The notes under the pieces: model-generated
Told to the model about the DNA's origin: nothing
Databases searched by the model: none
Seen by the model: only the letters and a program-made list of their open reading frames with translations
From: Plakobranchus ocellatus
Lineage: Eukaryota; Mollusca; Gastropoda; Plakobranchidae
Assembly: GCA_019648995.1 (NCBI GenBank)
Contig: BLXT01000430.1
Span: forward strand, 414,612 to 467,636
DNA length: 53,025 nt
Direction of reading: 5' to 3'
In this document: positions 34,111-42,658 of the stretch, in pieces
Numbering within the stretch: position 1 is the stretch's first letter
Layout of the letters: every line of letters begins with the position of its first letter
Position numbers and translations under genes: made by a program

Positions 34111-35640
34111 ATGCCCTTTAACCAGGAACCTACGCCTGAGGTTTAGTCCCAGGAACTGGCTCAGTGTATGTGGAAAAAATACTTGAGTGGCTTCCCTTTG
34201 CCCCATAAGCTTGCAGCTAACAGCGAAATGAAGCAGCTGTGGGCTAATAATTGTGGAGAAACCGTATGAAAGTAACTCTATTACAAATTACAACTTGATC
34301 TGCCAACCTTTTCATTTCATCGGTAGCTGTTGATGGTAGATTTATGGCCTGTCCCTGGATTATCCCAAAAGGTCCACAATTTACTAAAATTGCCTTCACT
34401 CCATCACCAATATTAAAGAGTGTCTCTCATAATTATAGAAATAAAAGTGCATAATCGCAATCTTTCTGAATCAGGATAGAATCTAGAATCTAGGGCCGAA
34501 TCTAGATTCTAGATCTGAAATCTTGCCAGGACTTTCAGTTTCACACCCGTCTACTTTCTCCTATACAGAGGCCACAAGCCAAGTTATACAGTAAATAGTG
34601 TCATTTAATCAAAATATATCTTCAAAATTTTTCATTTGGGACAGGAAAAGCTTCCAAATTCTTTAACTTCATTTAAATTGCAAGAAAAACAATACGATTC
34701 ATACGAAGTCGAAGAGACAGGTGTCGGTGAAAAGAGGGCCTAGATCTAGAATCTTGATCGAGATTCAGGGCTTCGATTAATAAAAGTACGCTTCCACCCT
34801 TAGACAAAAAAAATGTTTTATGAGCCTGTTAACTGTAAAATTCAAGAGATTGGATGTACCTGCATTGATCTGTGGCTCTAATCATGCATGCATGAAAGCT
34901 TTTACTGTTTCAGTCTCATCATCATGTTGACATTATTATTTCGCTAGTTTCACATTTATTGATAATCACAATGGTAGCCAGAGAAAGCTAACACGGGGTG
35001 GATTCAGCCGTGATAATTAACGTTACTATTCTAATCTAAAAAGTTTTATAGCTCTCCAGATTAGTTTTACGAACTCATGCGATGAACAATAGGCCTACTT
35101 GTAGTATGTTTGTATGTTTTTTATGATATTTAGTTACATATTTTTTTAATTGGTTGTTTTCTTTTGTGTTAAGAAATCTTAACATTAATGAAACATCAGT
35201 CAACTTATCCAAATTGGCAAAAACTCTGACAGCAGGCGTTGGTAGTTTGTTCAATCATCAATCTTCTTCGGACAGATAGTCCGTCACCGACCCCAGGCGA
35301 AACTCCCCATGGATGGGATCCCAAAAAACAATTTTACAAGCCCTATTTACAATCGATTCAAATGTACGAATTACTAGTGGTGCTCAGTTGATAAATGATA
35401 TATTGACAACCTCAAGCTCCTATTGATGATAAGAAAGTTGATGGGCGCGGATAAAACAGTGTGGTGAGAGATCGTGATATCAAACTTCTACATTGTTTAC
35501 GTTATCCGTTACGCCACCGTAGTGAGAAAAGAAAGCAGAGTATGGCTGAACGCCACCATTGTAGCAAAATTGGCTTACTCGTATGAATAATCCTGTGATT
35601 GATCACTCCGTAAATAGTCTTCAAAGAAATGCGCCCCCCC
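34111..35640. other. intergenic spacer, mostly unrecognised
   Basis: Contains a diverged repeat of 33871-33961 at about 34296-34390 (shared parts CTTTTCATTTCATCGGTAGC and ATGGCCTGTCCC), a cluster of TCTAGATTCTAGA palindromes at 34480-34520, and a stretch richer in CpG at 35440-35600 that could be an mTOR promoter. The last is a guess from composition only. Confidence 0.4.
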
Positions 35641-35667
35641 CCCCCCCCCCNNNCCCCCCCCCCCCCC
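35631..35667. other. poly-C run with 3-N gap (35651-35653)
   Basis: About 35 C residues broken by three N, an unresolved homopolymer in the assembly. Confidence 0.95.
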
Positions 35668-36274
35668 TAAAACACACACAAACACACTCCTGCAGATGTT
35701 ACTTTTTCAAGCAAGAGTTTTAAGAGGTCGAAAGATGATGCTCCAGCAAACCATCAAAACGCCGATCTCAAAGCTTACTGGTAGGACTTTAGATGCAGGC
35801 CTGTACGTGGGACACGTTGCTGCGATGTTTCTTGCGCGAAAGAGGCGTTGTAGTGCAGATACTCTTAGAACATTTTCCTCCGCTGATCAAATTCGTAATC
35901 CATTATTTGATATTATCCTCATAGCCCATCGTACATAAGGAGATGATATGAGGTAACTTGGGCCATGCACGTAGGGCGCCGGTGATGGCTTCAACCCGCT
36001 GCAAAAAAAGTTCATGCACGTTTCAGGGATGACTATTGATAATGATATGTCTAGTCCACCATATTTTGTCGAAGATCTCAAGGCTCTATTACTTTCCTTT
36101 ATTATTTCTCACATACCGTTATTTACCAATAAACAAAAAATAGTTTGAAACCCTGCATGGGTTTATGGAAAGCTTTAAAAAAAACGTTTAAAGCCTAGGA
36201 TACCTCACCAAGCTCCTTTAAGTGAGCCATCATGCGAGAGGGATTGACCTCTCGAAAAAATTTTTACATGTAAT

Positions 36275-36437
36275 TTTTTTATAGCATTTACTCCTGGTAA
36301 CAAAAGTCTGGGCATTCAACTAAAAAATGCCAGACAGTGACCTCATGGAAAAGTCTATACACGTTAAGTTGTTTTATAGTATTTACTCCTGGTGACTTGA
36401 AAGACTGAGCATTCAACTAGACTATGCCAGGCAGTGC
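36275..36437. repeat. 96-bp tandem duplication inside the LINE fragment
   Basis: 36275-36340 and 36371-36437 share ATTTACTCCTGGT, GCATTCAACTA and ATGCCAG(A/G)CAGTG. On the minus strand each copy codes WH(S/F)LVEC, so the C-terminal H-x-L-x-E-C motif is present twice. Confidence 0.75.
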
Positions 36438-36529
36438 AAAGGCTGTCGCAAGCAGAGCAAAAAAGTTTTTCTTCATTGTTAAAAGGTAACTCTTGATGAA
36501 GTGTGCATGGCCTGCGTCTCGTTTTCGGC

Positions 36530-36690
36530 TTGCTGCTTCACTTCTGCTGCAGCTGGCTTTTATCCAGTCCAGAACAAGGTGATCTCAGGCTTTCAGGCCT
36601 TCGCCAGGCAGGGCTCGAACCCGTGACAAAAGAGTCCCTGCAGATCTCAGGGCGGTTTCGTTATCCACAGTGCCACCGACGCAACCTTTT
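36530..36690 (-). mobile_element. tRNA-derived SINE (family 2), copy B, inserted in the LINE
   Basis: Minus strand: GTCGGTGGCACTGTGGATAA (A box), CACGGGTTCGAGCCCTGCC (a full-consensus B box), then GCCTGAGATCACCTTGTTCT. Same arrangement as 10111-10262. Left of it on the plus strand lies CTGCTGCAGCTGGCTTTTAT, the counterpart of the copy A tail. Confidence 0.85.
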
Positions 36691-37169
36691 GCTGAGGTTT
36701 TCAACCAGTTTGGGAAGTACCTCCAGGAGCTTATTTGACCCCTCAGCATCCCAATTTTTTTCACCAAATGAGTTGGTTTTAGATCTGAGTAACGACCGGC
36801 GAATGAGTTCTAGTCATAATATAGCGCGGTCAAAACCCGCTTAAGCAAATTTGCTCACATTCTCTACCACCATGATGTCTATCTGTGCAGGGATCCAGAC
36901 AAAAAATATACATAGCTTAGGATTAAAACTTTGGTATATACGCCCGATATTTTTTACCCATTTTTTAAATACCCTATTAGGCTGACAGGCTATCGGTATA
37001 GATTCATAACAAGTTTTCTTTTCTTGACTAGGAAGTCTTTTCAGCAAGGGCTATGCTCATCTCCTAGGCGAGTTGCATTCAAACCTTGTGGACGATCTAT
37101 AAAATGAACAGCAGCCGCAACTTTTTCTTTCTGTTTAGAGCCGTCAGTTTACGCAGGATGAAGATTTAA

Positions 37170-37211
37170 ATTTTTCTTTTTCTTTCTTTTTTTTTTTTTT
37201 TTTTTTTTTTT
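37170..37211. repeat. T-rich homopolymer tract
   Basis: About 40 bases almost all T on the plus strand, within the LINE fragment (A-rich in the element's sense direction). Confidence 0.9.
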
Positions 37212-37814
37212 GGTTTCATCTTACTTGTGATGACTTTTTACCCACTTCGAGAAAAGTCAAAGTCTTACAGGAGCTCCTCCATAGATGTAGGGCACTGAGC
37301 ACTCAAATGGTTGGTCAATTTTATCCAGATTCATGCCAGAAATCTCAGAATGTGTTAAATATGAACAAATTATGTTTGGCTCTGAGTTAGTTCTTTAAAA
37401 ATTCAGGAAGAACATCAAACAGAATCATGACATGAATCTCAACAAGCGACTTCTGTTACAATTTTTTAAAAATGTTAATGTAGTACGGCAATGCCCGAGA
37501 AAGGGCTCACCAGCGCCGGTATACAAACTTTTTAAAGGTGACGCTCTGTAAGCCTTGAGGGTAATACAAATGCACTGTTCAAATATAGAGTCCAGAACTC
37601 TGAGAAACTGTACTTTAGTAGACCTATACACCACAGTCGTAATCCAATTTGGATGAGAATAAATTGTAATAATTATGGATACTAACTTTAACCCTCACAA
37701 AGACTATCGAACAAACTAAGAGTCGCACAAAGAACTTAACAATAGACAGAATAATGTTAAAAATATAAGTGAAAGGTAAAATCATATGCAAATAAATCGG
37801 GGAAAGAACAAAAC

Positions 37815-38065
37815 TGAAAGACGTGGTTGATTTTCGCAAAAAGACAAAAATGGAAAAGGGCAGGCCACATAGTAGCAATGATGACAAACAACAGGTGGAC
37901 AAAAAGAACAACAGATCAGCAACAAGAATTGAGAAAGAGGGCGAGACGCAGACAAACATCAAGATGGAGAGACAGTATTGTACAACAGAGAGGACCGCTC
38001 TGGCACAGGTAGTTCAGAGCTGAGAGCAATGGCAGCTTTAAACGGAGGACAACATCCTGTAGTGG
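37815..38065 (+). mobile_element. 3' end of a second LINE, opposite strand
   Basis: Plus-strand reading gives KRQKWKRAGHIVAMMTNNRW, TKRTTDQQQ, RQTSRWRDSIVQQ and then a stop: the K-W-x-x-A-G-H ... R-W ... R-W-x-D-x-I tail found at the end of many animal LINE polyproteins. Only this tail remains, and it abuts the jockey-like fragment tail to head on the other strand. Confidence 0.7.
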
Positions 38066-38103
38066 ACGGACACCCCCCAGCCTTACAGTAACATTAAAAT
38101 GCG

Positions 38104-38514
38104 ATAATTATAGTAAAAGTATGAAACCACCAACTCAAACTTAGACATGTAAAAACAAATAAAACAACACAGAATATACGAAAGAACGTTTCGCCCTAAG
38201 CTTTATCAAGAAAAAAAAAAGGACGATCACATATAAAATGCCATAGAGACTTTCTAGGGAAACGAGAATGACATAAAATATAAGCTTAACGTTGAAAATA
38301 CGTTATTTAAGATGACAATTTTCTACCGCATTTTCAACGTTAAGCTTATATTTTATGTCATGGTCGTTTCGCTTGTCTATGGCATTTTATTTGTGATCGT
38401 CCTTTTTTTTTTTTTTGATAAAGCCTTAGGGCGAAACGTTCTTACGTATATTCTGTGTTGTTTTATTTGTTTATATAATTTTTAGTTGGTGGTTGTATAC
38501 TTTTACTATATTTA
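38104..38514. mobile_element. 410-bp near-palindrome (foldback element, possibly Penelope-derived)
   Basis: Two arms of about 195 bases are inverted copies around a short centre (about 38303-38327): TATAGTAAAAGTATG pairs with a segment near 38500, AGAACGTTTCGCCCTAAG with CTTAGGGCGAAACGTTCT, and ATAAAATGCCATAGA with one near 38385. Each arm carries TTGATAAAG...CTTAGGGCGAAACG, which resembles the conserved part of hammerhead motifs reported in Penelope-like element terminal repeats. That match is partial and from memory. No open reading frame is present. Confidence 0.7.
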
Positions 38515-38873
38515 TTTCACTTCCTTCAACCACTATTGCATCTTCAGGATCCTTAAACTTATTTATCTGTTTCTGAGAGTGCGGTATTGGTATACAATTT
38601 TTTATTTCTAGTAAAATGCGGCAAAGCTGCTTTGTGCTTATAGCGTTATTAAAAAAAAAAAAAACCCACACATTTAACGTGACGAAAGGATTTAGATTCT
38701 GTTTAAAAATGACGCCTAAAATGTATGTGTCTGGTTTTACCCATGACTTCGCCTGGCTTGACCACTCCAGAAAAACCTGTACAATCTTAACCGAACGATT
38801 TCAGTTTTTCTTTCCAGTTTATTTAAACAGCTTGTTAAATGTCAGGGGTTCCGGAACCCCTTCCCTGCAAAAG
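38515..38873. other. spacer, nothing recognised
   Basis: AT-rich sequence between the near-palindrome and the TA-cored duplication. A poly-A run lies at 38651-38664. No gene or repeat recognised. Confidence 0.5.
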
Positions 38874-38995
38874 TTATGAAACTATGGATGTTGATTATGT
38901 ACTATTTTAGTGCCAGGAGCGGCCACATTTTTACTCTCAAACTGCAAAAATTCGCCAGCGCTATAGCACTATCACCACCACTACCAACATACTGT

Positions 38996-39000
<5 letters not shown>

Positions 39001-39072
<72 letters not shown>
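39001..39072. repeat. (TA)n microsatellite, about 36 units
   Basis: Uninterrupted alternating TA on the plus strand within copy 1 of the duplication. The second tract is at 39246-39278. Confidence 0.95.
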
Positions 39073-39075
<3 letters not shown>

Positions 39076-39221
39076 TATAGATAAACTAACATATTCACAT
39101 GTCATTTTTAGCGATGCTTGCGAACTATGGATGTTGATTATGTACTATTTTAGCGCCAGGAGCGGCCACATTTTTACTCTCAAACTGCAAAAAATCGTCA
39201 GCGCTATAACACTATCACCAC

Positions 39222-39245
39222 NNNNNNNNNNNNNNNNNNNNNNNN
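39222..39245. other. assembly gap (24 N)
   Basis: N run directly before the second (TA)n tract. The true length is probably not known. Confidence 0.97.
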
Positions 39246-39281
<36 letters not shown>

Positions 39282-39332
39282 CAGATAAACTAACATATTC
39301 ACATGTCATTTTTAGCGATGCTTGCTAAATCA

Positions 39333-40435
39333 GATGTACTGGATAATTGAAATCTCATTCAAAAAAAGGTTTAAACATTTTTCCTTGAAGTCGATAGTAT
39401 TTTGATTTACTTTTCTCTTTTACTGTCAGCAAAACTCTGCTCTGCCTCCCATTTACTTTTCATTTTTTGGGGTGGGGGTGGGGAGGAGGATCGATCTAGG
39501 CCCCTAAAGAAAAATACCAATTCTTCTCTGATAGATGATTATTTATTGCGGTTAGAGGTTATGCCTATCTTTCATAACTGATGAGATTGATTTGTTCCTA
39601 ACAAATTTGAATGTTATACATTTTATAACTGAAGTTAAAAGGCCAATCCTTGTTGAACCAAATCTCTCTGCCAAAGTTCTATTTTCGTTGGAGGTTGAGC
39701 AAGTTATTCGAGAAACGTTGCACACGTACAAATATCAAACTGAACGGGAAAACGCTTTAGCTATCAACTTTGTGAACTGAACGCCAGGAGGCGCATGGAG
39801 TTCCCTGTTTATGCGCGCGCATCCAACGGTCTTGTGGCCTCGTTCTTGCCAAATCTCTCTTCATTTCTGTTAGTAAACGAACACACCTCAGTAACTCCTG
39901 AAAGTGAAACTGTCGTGTGCTCCAGTTATTGAACCCTCTTACCTGTGTTTTGATTCTGCATGGAACTGGGACTTCACCTCCTGTTAGCTTTAAAATCTAA
40001 TTTAGTTTTAGATCTAGATTCTAGATAGCAAATAGTCTGCAGCAATGACTTATAACTTCTGAGCTTGGTGCATTGGTAGAATGTGGGTCCCGTCTGGTTT
40101 CGATTATGACGAAATGAAGGCTAGATCTAGATTCTAGATCTATTTTAGTCAACTGTTGCAACTTAAAAAATTTATCTACATTACCAACAACATAACAATT
40201 ATTATTAGCCTACAATTAAATGTTGGTGTAGTTATCGTACAATTGTAGGAATAACTCACACTAGTTATCCAAATATTATAAAAATTTTAAAATTAAACAA
40301 GAAAAATATATCTAATTAAAAAAAAACCAAACAAAGTAGCTTCTTGACCTGTGCAATTAGCAAATACATGAGAGTGTAAAATTAAAGTATGCATCACATG
40401 AGGATCTGAGCAGATTTTGAAACTACATCAAATAA
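39333..40435. other. spacer, possible start region of the zinc-finger gene
   Basis: 39780-39850 is the only CpG-rich stretch near here (GTTTATGCGCGCGCATCCAA) and lies about 2.4 kb upstream of the leader exon, so it may hold the promoter. TCTAGATTCTAGAT palindromes occur at about 40009-40027 and 40121-40142. Nothing else recognised; the promoter idea rests on composition and position. Confidence 0.3.
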
Positions 40436-41450
40436 CAATGGGGGCCAAGCCAACAGTAAAGAAGAAATTTATAACTTGAATAGTCAATCAGTTTTGAAAG
40501 AAGAGTAGCAGTCAGAAAGTGCTTAAAATCATTGTCCATGTTATGTTCTAGCTGAAGTTTATGAGCAATTGCCAAAAGGTGGAACCCAAAATGAGAGTCA
40601 TGTTTTTTACTGCTTTTTGAAAAAAAGAATCTCCACTTTCAATAAGGGAAAAGCCCAAAAGAGTATCAGTGAGGTAATACTCATGCAGAGTTGGATAGCA
40701 GGAGTAGATCCAGATCCATGTAAAAAAAAAAAATTGGTCAGTGTCTCTTCACTTGGTGATAAATGAGCTTAAGTTAATGATGGATGCCCACTTTTTTGGT
40801 AGTGTCATCATAGTTATGTATAAAACTTATTTGGTTAATTTAGACAGCAAGGATGCATCAAAAACTAATTTTTTAAACATAAGCGGTACTTATGCCATTA
40901 CATTCACAAAATCAAAATTTATGTATTGATGAGTTAAATTTTTTTCAAATAGGGCTTGTCGAAAATGTTTTGCACATAACTATGATGACAGCCCATGTTT
41001 TGGCAAACCCTATAAGCACTATCTAAAGGCATTCTTCAACATTCTTCAACTAAAAAACACATAGGGTCACAAAATCACCTCTGGGGATAAGTCTAGTACA
41101 GTAAAAATTAACAGTATTGCTCCTGCTAATTGTCTTCCTCCTACCACCCTACTGCTTTTGCTGCCACTGCTTCTATCAAGTTCTTTAAAAAGATTCTACC
41201 TTTAATGGCCTGCTAGTAATGACAATGAACATCCTTAGTTGTAAAAAGAAAAAAGTTTCAAAAATTATACACATAGGCGTGACCTACCAATGTTCCTAGC
41301 AAAATCTATAATTTGAATGAAAAGGGGAAGGCTGAAGATCGACGATTACTAATTTTGGATTAGCAATTTAAGCACCCACAAAAGTTTTCTGATAGGTCTT
41401 ACAAATAACAGCTGGAAAAAAAAAAAGCTAGAGGGAGGACAAGGCCTAAC
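40436..41450. repeat. dispersed repeat, copy 2
   Basis: Same family as 33238-34110: shares GAATAGTCAATCAGTTTTGA, CTAGCTGAAGTTTATG, AATCACCTCT, ACCAATGTTCCTAGCAAAAT and GCTAGAGGGAGGACAAGGCC in the same order. Followed at 41470-41484 by a short (CT)n. Confidence 0.75.
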
Positions 41451-41484
41451 ACCTGCTTACAAATAGTGCTCTCTCTCTCTCTCT

Positions 41485-42219
41485 GTCTCAACTTATTTGA
41501 TATGCTATGATCTTGGATTTATTCTTTCATATTTCAGGAAGGCTGCTTTTGATTTTATGGATAATGATGACTCCTCTCCTTGTGCCATGGGTAGACCTAT
41601 TTAGGTTTGGATTAAAGATGGTCTGAAGGAAACATCACGTGCACTTTGCGATTTTTTATTTTATTTTGGGTAACTGCTTTCACTTTAACTGCTTTGAGCT
41701 AATTATTTTTTCAAATTAAAATTAATTTTAAGCACAATCACCATTTTTATGAACTAAGCTGTTTATATCTCAGATTGCACACTTCTAATGTTTTATTTTT
41801 TCATGATTTAAAATTGTTAGTGACTATTAAAAATCTTTCCGCTGTTCAAACTGTCACTAAAGTGCCCAAAAGATGTTTTGATTTCTCTCTTTCTTTCTTT
41901 ATTTTATATTTTGTTTGTTTACATAGCAATACAAGGAAGAAGACAGTATGTGTTTGTTTTGGAGTACAGTAAAATCTGTTAAATCAAAAATATTTTAAGT
42001 AAAATCCATGGTTAAATTAAATGGTTGTGATTTCCTAATTAACATATTGTTTTTCATTTAAAAAATATAATTACTTTGGCTAAATCAAAGGGCTTTAAAG
42101 TCACCAGAATTTTGGTTTTAAAAAGTGTTTCGTTTTTTAGTTAAGTAAATGTTAATTTCTGCGTTAAACCAAATTGTTTCTTTTCTTCCTGCCTCATCCT
42201 ATTGTTCTTTTTTTTCCAG
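41485..42219. other. spacer or leader intron, nothing recognised
   Basis: AT-rich. It ends in a good pyrimidine tract and TTTTTTTTCCAG acceptor at 42219, so it is probably intron of the zinc-finger gene. Confidence 0.45.
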
Positions 42220-42239
42220 ATTTATCTAGAAACCAAGCA

Positions 42240-42383
42240 ATGGCCAGGTGCGATGCAGTCTCAAGAGTTAGTTGCCAGAATTCTGGTCAATCAAAGAAGA
42301 TGCAACCCCTTTGGAACTCAAGTCAAAAGGCTTGTGATAATTCTGGTTCTGTGTATCCTTCACGAATAACTGATTCATTTTAA
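42240..42383 (+). CDS. upstream ORF 1 (47 codons)
   Basis: Starts MARCDAVSRVSCQNS, 20 nt into the probable leader exon, and ends with TAA. Serine- and cysteine-rich, no family recognised. It is more likely a translational brake on the main ORF than a functional peptide. Confidence 0.25.
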   Translation: MARCDAVSRVSCQNSGQSKKMQPLWNSSQKACDNSGSVYPSRITDSF

Positions 42384-42455
42384 GTCAACACAGCACCGGT
42401 ATTTGCATTAATTGGATAGAAACAAAAAACTGCTGACATCATAAATTCAATATCT

Positions 42456-42584
42456 ATGATCAGCCAGGATGAAAAAAGGATTGACAAGTTCTACACCTGG
42501 AAGTCTATTCTGTCCTTGAAGAAAGTTAAGAAAACAACGAAAGAACATGTCCTATTAAAGTTTATTCAAATGGGAGCCAAGTAA
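42456..42584 (+). CDS. upstream ORF 2 (42 codons)
   Basis: Codes MISQDEKRIDKFYTWKSIL, then a lysine-rich stretch, ending FIQMGAK and TAA, 74 nt before the main ATG. Unlike uORF 1 it has a coding-like balance of residues. No family recognised; it may be a regulatory uORF or the remnant of an exon. Confidence 0.25.
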   Translation: MISQDEKRIDKFYTWKSILSLKKVKKTTKEHVLLKFIQMGAK

Positions 42585-42658
42585 TCATTTTGATGTCTGA
42601 CATGAGGTAACCCTCTATCTGCATTTGACCCTTATGAATTTTTTTTTCTCCGACAGTA

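Larger units (their letters stand above)
36190..37640 (-). mobile_element. jockey-like LINE fragment (end of RT, RNase H, C-terminal motif), split by a SINE
   Basis: On the minus strand, in order: VLDSIFEQCICITLKAYRAS, then PLKSLYTGAGEPFL (37425-37634, C-terminal end of a jockey-type reverse transcriptase); FFVWIPAQIDIM (about 36900, RNase H, the W-I-P-x-x motif); KNWDAEGSNKLLEVLP (about 36740); the SINE at 36530-36690; CSACDSLCTAWHSLVECSVF (about 36440); and FFREVNPSRMMAHLKELG (about 36220). It is 5'-truncated, with stops and frameshifts. Nothing remains of the endonuclease or of the RT catalytic core, so it cannot move on its own. Confidence 0.75.
38878..39332. repeat. tandem duplication of a block with a (TA)n core
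   Basis: Copy 1 (38878-39121) and copy 2 (39122-39330) share CTATGGATGTTGATTATGTA, AGCGGCCACATTTTTACTC, a (TA)n core and CATATTCACATGTCATTTTT with very few differences. Copy 2 has a 24-N gap at 39222-39245 where its (TA)n begins. Confidence 0.9.
42220..42606 (+). promoter_or_regulatory. probable 5' leader exon of the zinc-finger gene, with two upstream ORFs
   Basis: Bounded by the acceptor TTTTTTTTCCAG|A (42219|42220) and the donor ATGAG|GTAACC (42606|42607). It holds two short ORFs, 42240-42383 and 42456-42584. The intron to the coding exon would be only 50 nt (42607-42656, ending TTCTCCGACAG), which is short. If that intron is not removed, the leader simply continues, and an in-frame TGA still separates it from the main ATG. 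Confidence 0.45.

Noticed and set aside
35696..35938. 80-codon plus-strand ORF with CpG-rich codons
   Set aside because: No family, no splice or start context, and surrounded by repeats; it is not supported as a gene.
37624..37962. 112-codon hydrophobic minus-strand ORF resembling a membrane protein
   Set aside because: Much of it is the antisense of the plus-strand LINE tail and of A-rich sequence, which translates as Phe/Leu/Ser.
38876..39328. 150-codon ORF with alternating Ile-Tyr
   Set aside because: It is a translation through (TA)n and across an N gap.
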